Shown: positions 1 through 10,414, numbered from the stretch's first letter. The stretch is DNA of 64,000 nt from Candidatus Sumerlaeota bacterium (GCA_030156535.1 JASGMJ010000013.1:59058-123057), one strand, 5' to 3'. Notes: generated from the letters alone by a model not told the origin. Numbers and translations are program-made.

Positions 1-1
1 T

Positions 2-1549
2 GACGAAGAAGTCCGCGCCACCCTCGAACGCTTTGCCGACCTCCTGCCGACGGGCTCCATCGAGATGATGATGACACCGGGGCCGGGCGAGCGCGAAGTC
101 GCCGCCGGGTTGCTCGCCCGCGTGGCGGATGCCGCCCGCATCTGCGAGGGCGCGGCGCTGATTCCCGCCTTCGCCGCCCACGAGGAAGGCCCGTTTCTGC
201 TCTCCACCACGGGACGCGACATTTCGCTGCTGTGGGTCGGCGTGAATACCCGCGAACGCGCGAGTGAGCTGGGCGCTCCCCTGGGCCTGGAAGTCGTCTG
301 GCTCCCGCGCAGGAAAGGGGAACGCCCCATCTGGCTGGGCGAAGCGCGTCCCTCGCCCGAGTCGCTGCGCAACGCGCGCCTGCGCCTGACAAGGCCGCTG
401 CTGCTGCTCGCCGACGAGGCCACCGGCGTCTTCCTCGCCACAACGAACGCGGAGGCATGGAACGCGGCCGTGGGCAAACTCACGGGCGAGGCTCCATTCC
501 CGCTGCCCGCCCCCCCCACCCCGGATCCGCCGCGCCGCGCCGCACTCTTCTCTCCCGCTCCCGCAGGCCAGCCCATCGCCTTCCACGTCGACCTCGCCAT
601 GATGCTCGAAGGAATCAACGACCGCGAAACCGTGGCGGCGGGCTTCAGCCCAACTGTTTCCTGGAAACCGTGGTGGCAGGAAATCAGCGGGTACGCCCGG
701 CTCTCCGAGCGCGTGCTGGAGATCGACTTCGCCGCCACGCCCACGCCCGGGTCGCTGCTCTCGGATACGTTTCTCGGCCAACAGGAGAAGCACGCCTTCT
801 GGCGCTACGTTCCCGCAGGAGCACCGTTTATTCTCTCCGCCAACCTGACCTCGGTGGAGGACCTGTTCGACGCCTGGCTCCAGGTGCTTGGCCAGGGGGA
901 CGCAGCGGCCATCAAGGCTTCGGAGGAAGAGGCGGACTCCTTCTTTGGTTTTCCAATCCGCGGCTCGCTGCTGGCCCGGCTGGGCCCGCAATGCCTGCTG
1001 GCCGCCCGCCGCAACACCGAGCAGCAGGTGGAATGGATTCTGTTCGCCGATGCCAGCAATACCGACAGCATCGACCGCCTGCTCCAACACGCCAGCGTAC
1101 GCTTCAACGCGGAAATCGAATCCGTCGAAATAGGGGACGGAGTCTTTCGCAACGCCTCATTCCAGGAATCCGGGCATCACTTTGCCTGGTATGCCTGGAT
1201 GGACAAGCTGCTCGCCATCGCGGGCAGCGGCGCGGTCAGCGGCGAAGACCTGCTGTACGACCGCCAGGGAACGGCAACGGCCATCCCGCCCAGTCTGCTC
1301 GAGGACGGTCCCCACGCCCTCGTGCTCTACGCCGATCTCGACGCAACCCGCGACCTGTTCCGCACACCCGAAAGCAATCAGACCGACTTTCTCCGCGGCA
1401 GGGACCTGGACCTGCCAACCGTTTGGCTCACGATGGACGCCGAAGCCGGCCGCAACACGGGACGCCTTCTTGTGGAGGGACGCCTTTGGCTCTTCATCGA
1501 GCGGGCCATCCCCGAGTATTCACTGGAGCCACGCCTCGGGAATCGCTGA
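2..1549 (+). CDS. Hypothetical protein, 5' end outside the window
   Basis: The frame is open from the first bases of the window, so the true start lies upstream and the ATG cluster at position 65 is probably internal. At least 515 residues are present. No signal peptide or membrane segment is visible in the part seen. The middle and end (segments such as FILSANLTSVEDLFDAWLQ and LLARLGPQCLLAARR) loosely recall DUF3352-like bacterial proteins of unknown role, but this is a weak resemblance. The gene lies 104 bases upstream of a hydroxyacid dehydrogenase on the same strand. I do not assign a function. Confidence 0.75.
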   Translation, partial: DEEVRATLERFADLLPTGSIEMMMTPGPGEREVAAGLLARVADAARICEGAALIPAFAAHEEGPFLLSTTGRDISLLWVGVNTRERASELGAPLGLEVVWLPRRKGERPIWLGEARPSPESLRNARLRLTRPLLLLADEATGVFLATTNAEAWNAAVGKLTGEAPFPLPAPPTPDPPRRAALFSPAPAGQPIAFHVDLAMMLEGINDRETVAAGFSPTVSWKPWWQEISGYARLSERVLEIDFAATPTPGSLLSDTFLGQQEKHAFWRYVPAGAPFILSANLTSVEDLFDAWLQVLGQGDAAAIKASEEEADSFFGFPIRGSLLARLGPQCLLAARRNTEQQVEWILFADASNTDSIDRLLQHASVRFNAEIESVEIGDGVFRNASFQESGHHFAWYAWMDKLLAIAGSGAVSGEDLLYDRQGTATAIPPSLLEDGPHALVLYADLDATRDLFRTPESNQTDFLRGRDLDLPTVWLTMDAEAGRNTGRLLVEGRLWLFIERAIPEYSLEPRLGNR

Positions 1550-1653
1550 GCCGTTGCCACATCCCCTGCCGGCGCCCGCATCTTTGTCTTTCACCGCCGC
1601 CGCCCTCCCGCTTACCGTTGCGTAACGTCGAGTCTGCCCCGGAGGCCATCGCC

Positions 1654-2631
1654 ATGAACATCTACGTCACCCGTCCGATTCCCGACAGCGGCCTTGCGAA
1701 ACTGCGCGCGGCCGGACACGCCGTGTGCGTGCAGAGCGAAGACCGCCGCGCCACACGCGAGGAACTGCTCGCCGGGCTCGCCACCGCACAGGGCGCCATC
1801 ACGATGCTCGATGACCGCATCGACGCCGAAGCGCTCGATGCCGGCAAGAACCTGCGCATCGTGTCCAACTTCGCGGTGGGCTACAACAACATCGACGTGG
1901 AGGCGGCGACGGAGCGCGGCATCGCCATCAGCAACACGCCGGGCGTGCTGAGCGATGCGACGGCCGATCTGGCGTGGGCGCTGCTGCTGGCTGCGGCGCG
2001 GCGCGTGCGCGAGGGCGAGGCGCTCGTGCGTTCGGGGCAGTGGCACGGCTGGGGGCCGATGCAGCTGCTCGGCTGGCATGTCGCGGGCAAGACGATCGGC
2101 ATCGTCGGCCCCGGACGCATCGGCCGCGCCGTGGCGCGGCGCGCCAAGGGATTCGACATGCGGGTGCTCTACTTCAGCCGCAGCAACAACGAGGAAATCG
2201 AACGCCAGACCGGCGCGACGCGCGTGCCGCTGAACGAACTGCTCGAACAGTCGGATTTCGTTTCGCTCAATTGCCCGCTGACTCCCGAGACGCGGCACCT
2301 GCTCGGCGCGCGTGAGTTCGCCATCATGAAGCCCACGGCGATTCTCGTCAACACGGCGCGCGGCCCAGTCGTCGATGAAGCGGCCCTGGTGGATGCCCTG
2401 AAGAGCGGCAGGATCGCCGCCGCCGGACTCGACGTCTTCGAGGAGGAACCGAAGGTGCATCCCGCGCTGCTGACCATGGACAATGTGGTGCTGCTTCCGC
2501 ATCTTGGCAGCGGCACCACGGAGACGCGTTCGGTCATGGCAGACCTTTGCGCGGACAACATCCTCGCGGTGCTCGAAGCACGGCGCCCGCCGACGGTGCT
2601 GAACCCGGAGGTTCTGTCGGCGGGCGGATAA
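1654..2631 (+). CDS. D-2-hydroxyacid dehydrogenase (glyoxylate/hydroxypyruvate reductase type)
   Basis: NAD(P)-dependent cytosolic oxidoreductase of 325 residues, the normal length for the family. The Rossmann loop GPGRIG (152-157) and the catalytic triad are present: Arg236 in NTARG, Glu265 in VFEEEP and His283 in LPHLGS. The GyaR/GhrB branch that reduces glyoxylate or hydroxypyruvate fits best, but the substrate is inferred. ATG 1654 is chosen because GGAGG lies 8 bases upstream and homology starts at MNIYVTRPIP; a longer open frame runs back into the preceding gene. The stop is only 6 bases from the convergent vWA gene. Confidence 0.93.
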   Translation: MNIYVTRPIPDSGLAKLRAAGHAVCVQSEDRRATREELLAGLATAQGAITMLDDRIDAEALDAGKNLRIVSNFAVGYNNIDVEAATERGIAISNTPGVLSDATADLAWALLLAAARRVREGEALVRSGQWHGWGPMQLLGWHVAGKTIGIVGPGRIGRAVARRAKGFDMRVLYFSRSNNEEIERQTGATRVPLNELLEQSDFVSLNCPLTPETRHLLGAREFAIMKPTAILVNTARGPVVDEAALVDALKSGRIAAAGLDVFEEEPKVHPALLTMDNVVLLPHLGSGTTETRSVMADLCADNILAVLEARRPPTVLNPEVLSAGG

Positions 2632-2637
2632 CGCGCA

Positions 2638-4956
2638 TCAGGGCTTGAGGTCCTCCGGCAGGCCGTCGGCCTTGGCGACGCCCTCCGCGCCAATCTCGAC
2701 AACGTAGCCACCGAGCTTGAGCGTCACCTGCTCGCCGAGCGTGATCGCCTTCGTCTTCCCGGGGAAGCGGTCGATCAGTGCGAAGTACGCGTCGCTCAGG
2801 TACTTCACCTTCAGCGTCTTCGCCTGGTCGTCCGTCTGCATTTCCTGACGCCAACGTTCGCCGTCGAAGGCGAAGGTCTCGCCGTCGATGCGGCGGACCG
2901 ATGCGGTGGATTCGGAGGAAGCGGCACTCAACGTTTCGGCTCCCTTCATCACGCGCAGGTCCCGGGAGAACTGCACGCTTTTCTCGCCGGTTTGTTCCTG
3001 CAATGTTCCCGGCGCGGACGCCTTGGTGCCGAATGATCCGACGATGCCGGAGCGCCCGGCGCGGCGTTGCGCAACGCGGTCGGTGATGACGACCGGGGGC
3101 ATGTTGGAGAGTTGCGGGCTGGTGCCTTCCTTTACGCGGTAGACATCGCCCTGCGAAACGGTTCCCGCCATCGGATCGTAATCCTGGGTTTGTGAGAAGC
3201 GCGAACGGACAATGTTGTCGCGTTCAAGCTCGGCGTCCTCGACGACGAGGAAACTCGTGTACGGCGTGACGAGATTGTACTCGAGTGCGAGCTCGAGGAC
3301 TTCCTCGCGCAGTTCCCTGGTCTCGCCGTTGCGGCGGATCTCGTCGAGCAGATAGCCAACCTTGCGATTCGCCCACAGTGCGGCGACGTAGCGCGCATCG
3401 CCGTCCGTTGTTTCGGGAAAGCGCAGCGTCGCCTCGTGCGTGTACTCCTTGTCGCCCGCGTTTCCCTTCAGCAGGGCCGTCGCCGTTCCGTGCCCGCGAT
3501 AACGGCCGAAGACGAGAAGGTCCTGGCCAAGAAAGAGGTCCGGCAGGTCGATCGGAAACAGGTCGCGGATTTCGACGCCGTTGATGTCGAGCGCGAGATC
3601 GGAAAGCACCGGGTGCGCGATCGAGTCGAAGAGGGTGGAGACCTTGACCTCCAGATCTTCCTCGGGCCCGACGTATTCGGAGAGAGCCCGCGTATCCTCG
3701 GCGATGGCATCGAGCAGGTGCGTGTTCACGTCGTAGCCCACGCCGAAGGCGAAGACGCGCAGCGCGTCCTGGTTGGCGTCGCGCAGGTGGCTGAGGATCA
3801 GTTCCTTGTCGGTGACGCCGACGGTGGGGAGGCCGTCGGTGAGGAAGAGTACCTGGTGGATGCGGCCGGCGGTTTCCTGCGAGACGGCGCGCTTGAGTGC
3901 CTCGTCGATGTTCGTGCCACCATGGGCGCGGAAGCCTTCGACGAACTCGCGTGCCGCAGCGAGCTCCTCTTTCGAGGCGGGAACGGGGGCGCGGCGGAAC
4001 GACTCAACGCCGGTGCTGAACGTCATGATGTTGAAGTGGTCCTCGGGCGCGAGCGCGCCAAGGCACTGGCGCAACGCAACTCGGGCCTGCTCGATCTTGC
4101 CGTTCTCGTTCATCGAACCGCTGACATCGAGGACGAACGTCACTGTCTTGGGCAGCGCCTTCGCGAGCGCGCCTTCGCGCGGCGGATGGATCATCAGCAT
4201 GAACGTGCCGTCGCCCGACGTGTCGGGCTGGTAGGCGATCAGGTGCAGCGCGAGGTCCTTGTCGGCGGGGGCGAGCAGGAGCTGGAACGGGCGTCCCTCG
4301 CCCGAGGAGTAGCCGGGCACCACGACGCGCGTGCCGTCGCCTTTCTTCGACTCCTCGATCTTGTGGCTGGGCGAGTAGAGAACGCCGATGCCGCCGGGCC
4401 AGTCGAGCTGGAGCGAAAGATCGGTCTCGTCCGCAGGCGCGGACTGCCAGCGCCCCGACGATGCCAGCTCGAAGGAGTAGAGGTCGCCCTTTCGTTCGAG
4501 CGGCTGGGCGAATTCGAGTTCGACGGGCATGTCGCCGTTCGCCGGAATCGGAAAGATGCGGAACTTCAACGTCTGCGCGTCCACGTACTCGAGCAGACCG
4601 GGGTCGCGCATCTTGCGCACGATGTCGGTGTAGATTTGCCGCGCCTCGCCGGACTCCAGCACGTCACCGTGAACCTTCTCGCCGTTCATCGTGAGGACGA
4701 AATCCGTGACCTGTGCGCCCTTGGGGAGCGTGACGAGAAACGTTCCCTCCAGAACACGGGGATGGGGATTATGAAAGACCTGGGTCAGATGAGTGCGGGC
4801 CACGGGGCCGTCGATGGCGACGGCGATGATCTCGCTCTTCATTTCAAGCGGGGGCAAATCCGGTTCACGCGGCATCAGGATGGAAACCGCGTGGGTGGCA
4901 GCCGGGAGGACAATGGCGGCACAGAGGAAAAGGAGCCTGGCGGCGCGGGACATCAT
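2638..4956 (-). CDS. Secreted VIT and von Willebrand factor A domain protein
   Basis: 772 residues. A signal peptide (about 1-23) is followed by a VIT domain (about 33-155) and a vWA domain whose MIDAS metal site DVSGS is at 277-281. Bacterial VIT-vWA proteins resemble inter-alpha-trypsin-inhibitor heavy chains; they are exported and thought to bind proteins or matrix through a divalent metal, and no enzyme activity is expected. The double ATG at 4956/4953 has AAGGAGA upstream; the frame extends to 5124 without a signal peptide there, so the shorter start is preferred. The C-terminal 150 residues match nothing I recognise. No sortase or exosortase tail was seen. Confidence 0.9.
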   Translation of the reverse strand: MMSRAARLLFLCAAIVLPAATHAVSILMPREPDLPPLEMKSEIIAVAIDGPVARTHLTQVFHNPHPRVLEGTFLVTLPKGAQVTDFVLTMNGEKVHGDVLESGEARQIYTDIVRKMRDPGLLEYVDAQTLKFRIFPIPANGDMPVELEFAQPLERKGDLYSFELASSGRWQSAPADETDLSLQLDWPGGIGVLYSPSHKIEESKKGDGTRVVVPGYSSGEGRPFQLLLAPADKDLALHLIAYQPDTSGDGTFMLMIHPPREGALAKALPKTVTFVLDVSGSMNENGKIEQARVALRQCLGALAPEDHFNIMTFSTGVESFRRAPVPASKEELAAAREFVEGFRAHGGTNIDEALKRAVSQETAGRIHQVLFLTDGLPTVGVTDKELILSHLRDANQDALRVFAFGVGYDVNTHLLDAIAEDTRALSEYVGPEEDLEVKVSTLFDSIAHPVLSDLALDINGVEIRDLFPIDLPDLFLGQDLLVFGRYRGHGTATALLKGNAGDKEYTHEATLRFPETTDGDARYVAALWANRKVGYLLDEIRRNGETRELREEVLELALEYNLVTPYTSFLVVEDAELERDNIVRSRFSQTQDYDPMAGTVSQGDVYRVKEGTSPQLSNMPPVVITDRVAQRRAGRSGIVGSFGTKASAPGTLQEQTGEKSVQFSRDLRVMKGAETLSAASSESTASVRRIDGETFAFDGERWRQEMQTDDQAKTLKVKYLSDAYFALIDRFPGKTKAITLGEQVTLKLGGYVVEIGAEGVAKADGLPEDLKP

Positions 4957-5366
4957 GGGAACGCTCTCCTTGCGGGGCGGACCCGTGCCCGCCGCGGTGT
5001 TCTGATCGGTAGGACAGCCGAGCCGGACGCAGGGTTCCGGGATGGGCAAACTCCGCGCGCTCCGCAGGGCCGGATTTGCGGCCTGCCGCACCAAAGGCAT
5101 CTCCTGAGGCCTGCCGTGAATCAATCAACGGGGGATTGGGTGGAGAATACCCTCCCGGAAGCGAACTCAATGATCTCAAGCGCCAACTCTTTTCATGACT
5201 TTCTTGCCGAGGCAGAGGTTTGCCCAAGCAGACAACATGCTTCCGCAATAGGATGACTGCTGGACTCTGCAGTGTTGAGAACGCCTCGTGCTTTGAGAAT
5301 GCCCGGGAGTAGAAATGCCAAAATGCCCTTGTGGCACGGGGCCTTTGTCCGGAAACACGACGGCCC
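4957..5366. other. Divergent intergenic region, no gene seen
   Basis: Spacer between the leftward vWA gene and the rightward membrane protein gene; it must hold promoters for both. No tRNA, riboswitch or clear hairpin was recognised. The part after 5150 is visibly richer in A and T than its surroundings, as expected for a promoter region, but no consensus -35/-10 pair was convincing. Confidence 0.5.
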
Positions 5367-7313
5367 ATGAACTATTTCCCTCCCAGCCAGGCCCTTTCCT
5401 GCACCGCCGCGCTCCTGCTTTTTGCTGGCGGGTGGATTCTGTGTGCGTTCTCCGTGTTTCGCTTTCTTCCGCGCTGCCGCCTTGCCGAGGCCGCCGCCGT
5501 GGGCTTCGTTCTCTGGAACACGCTGATCGCGGCTGGTGCGGTCGTTCTGGACGTCACCGGTCTTTTCTCCGTGGCGGCGTTTCTCCTCGTGCCCGCGGCG
5601 GGCGCGGCCGGACTGGCGCTCTTCGCCTTGCGGCACTTCGAACTGCCCGCCGTCCGTGCGAACCTTCTGGCCTGCGTGCGCCAACCGCTCTTTCTTCTCG
5701 CTGCCTGCCTGCTCGTCTTCTTCTTCCTCCAGGGGTTGCATCTCAATCTGAGCTACCCGCCGAATGCGTGGGACACCTACCAGTACCACCGCGCAACGTC
5801 GGCGATGATCCTGCAGGAAGAGGGACTGTACGATCTGCCGTGCTCCAACTTGCAGATGCACTTCTTTCCGAAGAATGGCGAGATCGCGGCGGCGTGGATG
5901 CTCGCGATTGCCCGTTGGGATTCGCCGCTGCGCACGTTGCCCCTGATGAGTTTGGCGGTCATCGTGTTCGCGCTCTACTCGGCGTTCCGGCATTGGGGCG
6001 TGCGCCAGGACTGGTCACTCCTACTGGCATCGACCGCCGTCTGTTTTCCCGGAGTCCTCGTCGCCGCGCTGCGTGACGTGGGCGACATCGACATCAACCT
6101 GGCGGCGCATGTGTGCGTGGCGCTTTCGCTGCTCTCCGGTGTGCTGACGCGGGAGGAGGACCACGCGCGCCATGCGATTGTCTGCGCGGCCGTCCTGGGC
6201 ACGCTCGCCGGCATCAAGGGGAGTGCCGTCGCCTCCGCCGCCGTGCTCGGAATGGGGCTGACGGCCGCGTGCGCCCTGCGGCGAACCGGCTGGCGGCACT
6301 ACGCGATCGTGCTCGCAACGGCGGGAGCCGTCTTCGCGCTCGTTTCGTCCTACTGGCTCGTTCACAACACGGTCACGCAGGGGAATCCCATCTACCCGGT
6401 CACCGTGCGATGGGGCGAAACCGTCGTCTTGCCCGGCTATCCGCACTTCGATGCGCGCAACATGACCACCGTGACGGGCGTGCCGGAGTTGCTCCGTCCC
6501 TATTCGAAACTGGGGCGCCTCGCGCGCAGTATGGCGATCCGCGACCAGGGCGATTTCGTGTGGGGAGGACATGCCGGCGGATGGGGCTGGCAGTTTCTCG
6601 TACTCACGATTCCCCTGTGGTTGCTGGGGATTTCGCTCTCGTTCCTGCGGCGCGACTGGCGTTTCCTCACGCTGCTCGGCACGTTGGTCCTGCTGCTTTT
6701 TGCAACACCAAGCAACTGGTGGGTGCGCTTCTCCCTCCCCTTCCTCACAGCTTCCGTGCTCGCCGCCGTGCCCCTCGTCCGGGCCATCCGCTGGAGACCC
6801 GCGACCAATCTTGTGCTGATCCCCGCCGCCGTTTTTTCGTGGCAGCTTGCTCTCCATCACGTGGGGCAAGTCCGCTATGTCCGTTTCACCGCGCTCCAGG
6901 CCGCCGAGATGCAGCGCAACGGCCGCACCGTCGCCCTCCCCGCCGACGGCTTTCGCGTCTTCGACGAACGCGACGCCATCCGCGACATGACACGCTACGT
7001 CTCGAACCGCGTGCGGCCGGGAATGAGCGTGGCGTTCGACTTTGGCGACTGGCCGCCTTTCCCCGCGTTGCTGTACAATGGGACGTACTCCAACGTCGTG
7101 CGCCAGGTGGACTACCCCACCGCGCCGATCGACGAGTACGATGTCCTTGTCGTCGCCACCTCCGAGCACCCCGACCTTCCGGCACTGCTGCCCGACTGGG
7201 TGGTCGCCTATAGCTCGCGGGATTTCATCGTCTTCTGGCGCCGCACGTCCCACCCGCCGGACGACGCGGTGGACGTGGAAGCCAGCCTTCTCCCCCACGT
7301 GCCCAGCCTGTAG
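5367..7313 (+). CDS. Polytopic membrane protein, probable GT-C glycosyltransferase
   Basis: 648 residues with about a dozen hydrophobic segments and a soluble C-terminal part (about 490-648). After the first segments comes a lumenal loop reading NAWDTYQYHRATSAMIL and then LPCSNLQMHFFPKNGEIAA, the kind of acidic, substrate-facing first loop found in GT-C transferases that use lipid-phosphate sugars. Family membership is inferred from topology and this loop, not from a known signature. ATG 5367 is chosen because the hydrophobic N-terminus starts there; an upstream in-frame ATG at 5331 adds a non-hydrophobic leader. The partner substrate is unknown. Confidence 0.8.
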   Translation: MNYFPPSQALSCTAALLLFAGGWILCAFSVFRFLPRCRLAEAAAVGFVLWNTLIAAGAVVLDVTGLFSVAAFLLVPAAGAAGLALFALRHFELPAVRANLLACVRQPLFLLAACLLVFFFLQGLHLNLSYPPNAWDTYQYHRATSAMILQEEGLYDLPCSNLQMHFFPKNGEIAAAWMLAIARWDSPLRTLPLMSLAVIVFALYSAFRHWGVRQDWSLLLASTAVCFPGVLVAALRDVGDIDINLAAHVCVALSLLSGVLTREEDHARHAIVCAAVLGTLAGIKGSAVASAAVLGMGLTAACALRRTGWRHYAIVLATAGAVFALVSSYWLVHNTVTQGNPIYPVTVRWGETVVLPGYPHFDARNMTTVTGVPELLRPYSKLGRLARSMAIRDQGDFVWGGHAGGWGWQFLVLTIPLWLLGISLSFLRRDWRFLTLLGTLVLLLFATPSNWWVRFSLPFLTASVLAAVPLVRAIRWRPATNLVLIPAAVFSWQLALHHVGQVRYVRFTALQAAEMQRNGRTVALPADGFRVFDERDAIRDMTRYVSNRVRPGMSVAFDFGDWPPFPALLYNGTYSNVVRQVDYPTAPIDEYDVLVVATSEHPDLPALLPDWVVAYSSRDFIVFWRRTSHPPDDAVDVEASLLPHVPSL

Positions 7314-7423
7314 CGCTCCCGCCGGATGTTTGCCTCCCCGCCCACTTGCGGGGTTGCGCCCCCCTGGGGCTGAGGGCTAGTCGCTTGTCCGCAGGTTACT
7401 TCCCCCTCAGAGGCGCTCCTCCC

Positions 7424-8869
7424 ATGGCAACAAAACGCGTGACGCTGGCCGAAGGCGACGGCATCGGTCCCGAAATCTCCCCGGTCGTGGTGGCGATTCT
7501 CGAAGCCGCCGGCGCCGACATTGAATTCGAACGCATTGACGTTGGCGAGCGCGTGTATCTGGCTGGCCAGACGTCGGGCATCGCGCCCGAAACGTGGGAG
7601 ACGCTGCGCCGCAACAAGGTGCTGCTGAAGGGGCCGATCACGACGCCACAGGGCGGCGGGTACAAGTCGCTCAACGTGACGATCCGCAAGACGCTCGGCC
7701 TCTACGCCAACGTGCGCCCGTGCGTCAGCTACCACCCGGTGATCCAGACGCGGCATCCGAAGATGGACCTCGTCATCGTGCGCGAAAACGAGGAGGATCT
7801 GTACGCGGGCATCGAGCACCAGCAGACCCGCCAGGTCGTGCAGTGCCTCAAGCTGATCAGCCAGCCGGGGAGCGAACGCATCATTCGCTATGCGTTCGAG
7901 TACGCCCGCCGCAACAACCGCGAGAAAGTCGCGTGCTTCGTGAAGGACAACATCATGAAGCTGACCGACGGGCTCTTCCACCGCATCTTCAATGAGGTCG
8001 ATCTGGAGTACCCGGAGATTCCAGGGAGTCACTGGATCGTGGACATCGGCGCGGCGCGCCTGGCGGACACGCCCGAGATCTTCGACGTCATCGTGCTGCC
8101 AAACCTGTATGGCGACATCATGTCGGACATCGCGGCGCAGATCACGGGATCGGTCGGACTGGGCGGCTCGGCAAACATCGGCGACGAGTGCTCGATGTTC
8201 GAGGCGATTCACGGCTCGGCCCCCACGATCGCTGGCCAGGACATCGCGAATCCGTCGGGCATGTTGCTCGGCGCCGTGATGATGCTGACACACATCGGCC
8301 AGCCCGACGTGGCCACGCGCGTGCACAACGCGTGGCTGAAGACGCTGGAGGACGGCGTGCATACGCTTGACATTTACCGCGATGGAACGAGCAAGCAGCG
8401 CGTTGGCACGCAGGCGTTCGGCAAGGCCGTGATCGAGCGCCTTGGCGAGCGCCCGACGATCCTGACACCCGTGGACTACGGCGCCGGCGCGCAGGCGATC
8501 CAGACGGACAGCACCCATCCGGCCCCCCCGCGCAGCGTGAAGGAAACCGTCGGCATCGACGTCTTCCTGGATTGGGAGGACGGCCTGCCTGCGGACCTCG
8601 GCGCGGCGCTTGAGCCGTGCGCGGGCGAGGACTTCACGCTGAAGATGATTACCAACCGCGGCGTGAAGGTCTGGCCCGACGGCTACCCCGAGACGTTCTG
8701 CACGGACCACTGGCGCTGCCGCTTCATGGCGGCCAATGGTGTCACCGACCACGATCGGATCGTGAAGTTGCTCGGCCGTATCGGCGCTGCCGGATTCGAC
8801 TTCATCAAGACCGAGCACCTGTGCACGTTCGACGGCGTGCCCGGTTACTCCAAGGGGCAGGGCGAGTAG
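7424..8869 (+). CDS. icd: NADP-type isocitrate dehydrogenase, long (about 480 aa) form
   Basis: Oxidative decarboxylation of isocitrate to 2-oxoglutarate in the TCA cycle. 481 residues: the beta-decarboxylating dehydrogenase core (EGDGIGPEI at the N-terminus, the IDH-type segment RENEEDLYAG near 127, and NLYGDIMSD for metal and substrate) followed by a C-terminal extension of about 140 residues. That length matches the form known from Rickettsia and Thermus (TIGR02924) rather than the 415-residue E. coli enzyme. ATG 7424 begins the conserved N-terminus; the longer frame from 7346 does not look coding. Coenzyme choice is inferred from the family. Confidence 0.94.
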   Translation: MATKRVTLAEGDGIGPEISPVVVAILEAAGADIEFERIDVGERVYLAGQTSGIAPETWETLRRNKVLLKGPITTPQGGGYKSLNVTIRKTLGLYANVRPCVSYHPVIQTRHPKMDLVIVRENEEDLYAGIEHQQTRQVVQCLKLISQPGSERIIRYAFEYARRNNREKVACFVKDNIMKLTDGLFHRIFNEVDLEYPEIPGSHWIVDIGAARLADTPEIFDVIVLPNLYGDIMSDIAAQITGSVGLGGSANIGDECSMFEAIHGSAPTIAGQDIANPSGMLLGAVMMLTHIGQPDVATRVHNAWLKTLEDGVHTLDIYRDGTSKQRVGTQAFGKAVIERLGERPTILTPVDYGAGAQAIQTDSTHPAPPRSVKETVGIDVFLDWEDGLPADLGAALEPCAGEDFTLKMITNRGVKVWPDGYPETFCTDHWRCRFMAANGVTDHDRIVKLLGRIGAAGFDFIKTEHLCTFDGVPGYSKGQGE

Positions 8870-8881
8870 GCACACCCGCCC

Positions 8882-10414
8882 TCATCGCGACGGCACGAAG
8901 CGTTCGTACTGGTAGTGCAGCAGTTTCTCCTCGCCGGGCTGAAGCGTCACCGTCCATGACACGCTCCCGCGGCGCTCCGTCAGGCGCAGTTCCGTCGTGT
9001 CGACCTGCACGCTGCCCGATTCGCCGATATCGAGCGGGCGTCCCTGCACCGGCACGGTGACGTCCACCTCGACGGCGGTGCCTTCGTAATTTTCCAGTTC
9101 GACGCATCCGGCCACAACGACGCGGTCGAAGAACTCGTGGTTGTTGTTGGGCGAGTACGCCTTCAGTTCGCGCGTGTCCTCGGATTCGCTCTGGCTGGCG
9201 CGCACGTTGACGGCGCTGGTCACCGTGATCCTTCCGTCGCCGCCCGCCGGAACGTAGCGCAGCAGGTCCTCTGTCAGGGCGCGGTTGCCATCGAGCACGA
9301 GCATCGACCCCGTCGTCCACGCGGTGCCCGAGTTGTTCTCCAGCTTGAGGAAGTGCTTCATCCCCTCGGATGGCGACCAGGTGTAGGCATGCGAGTAGGG
9401 AACGCGCGCCGTGAAGAGCGAGACCATCGCCTTCTCGCCGCGCCGCACGGTCATGTCACCGACGGTGTAGACCGTGTAGTCCGACGGGCCTTCCGTTCCG
9501 AAATTGGGGACGGAGGGAAAAGTTGCCGTGCCGGGGGTGTTTTGGCGCTGGGCCTCCATGGGCAGCTGGACGTAGTTGCTGTTGGCAAAGGCGTTGCTCA
9601 TATCCTGCGAGAGAACAGAGCTTCCCATCGCGCGGAAAGGCACGCCGGAGGCCAGGGGCGAGAGCTGGTTGCTGTGCAGAAAATTCGGAACGCCAACGAC
9701 GAAGTTCACGTCGCAGTGCACCAGGTCCTCGGCTTCGTTGAGAAGCACGCCGCGCAGTTCGATCTCCGCCGTCCTGCCATCGACAAGCCGCATCGTGTAC
9801 TCGGGAACCCATGTGATGCCGCCGCGCAGAAAGGCCATCGCCAGATCGGACGTTCCCGTGGCGGCGTCGTCTTCTCCGGCAACGTGAACGCGCAGCGGCA
9901 TCCCTTCGAGTTGCATCGCGTGGATCGCACCAATGGGAACAGCGGAGATCGTGTCGGCTTCGACGATGGCGTGCCGCTCGCCCGCTTCGACGAGCTTGCC
10001 GGAGACCTGCTTGCGGGCATCGGCGGGACCGTACTCAATGGCGACGTGCAGGTTGATCCAATCGGCGAGCGCACCGCGCCGCGCCTCCAGCGTGTCCGGG
10101 CGGTCGATGCCATCGAAGACGGCCCGGGCGCCTGGACCGGCACCAACGAGATCGACCTTCTGCCCCTTTGTGGAAGAGAAAATTGCGAGCGTCCCAAAGG
10201 CCGCCGGTGGAATGTCGGCGGTATGCGCCCAACCGTCGTTCAATTCCACGGAGCCTTCACGCAGAAAGAAGCCCGTTCCGTCCTTGAAAACGGAGACCGA
10301 TGTCGTGCGCGGTTTCCATTCCGATGGATTGATGGCTTCGTCTGCGGCGAAAAGGGAAGCAGCGGGAAGGGCAAGAAGCGAGAGAGCGAGAGTAACGGTG
10401 TGCAGGCAACGCAT
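8882..10414 (-). CDS. Exported protein with DUF4139-like C-terminal half
   Basis: 510 residues. An obvious signal peptide (about 1-23, ending SLFAADE) precedes a mostly beta-stranded protein. The pattern of an N-terminal segment with KDGTGFFLREGSV and a later part with aromatic strands and a final LQPGEEKLLHYQYERFV resembles DUF4139 proteins, which are secreted or periplasmic and of unknown function. Its 3' end converges on the icd stop with 12 bases between. It stands alone on its strand, about 110 bases downstream of mutY, which is also leftward, so co-transcription with mutY is possible. Confidence 0.8.
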   Translation of the reverse strand: MRCLHTVTLALSLLALPAASLFAADEAINPSEWKPRTTSVSVFKDGTGFFLREGSVELNDGWAHTADIPPAAFGTLAIFSSTKGQKVDLVGAGPGARAVFDGIDRPDTLEARRGALADWINLHVAIEYGPADARKQVSGKLVEAGERHAIVEADTISAVPIGAIHAMQLEGMPLRVHVAGEDDAATGTSDLAMAFLRGGITWVPEYTMRLVDGRTAEIELRGVLLNEAEDLVHCDVNFVVGVPNFLHSNQLSPLASGVPFRAMGSSVLSQDMSNAFANSNYVQLPMEAQRQNTPGTATFPSVPNFGTEGPSDYTVYTVGDMTVRRGEKAMVSLFTARVPYSHAYTWSPSEGMKHFLKLENNSGTAWTTGSMLVLDGNRALTEDLLRYVPAGGDGRITVTSAVNVRASQSESEDTRELKAYSPNNNHEFFDRVVVAGCVELENYEGTAVEVDVTVPVQGRPLDIGESGSVQVDTTELRLTERRGSVSWTVTLQPGEEKLLHYQYERFVPSR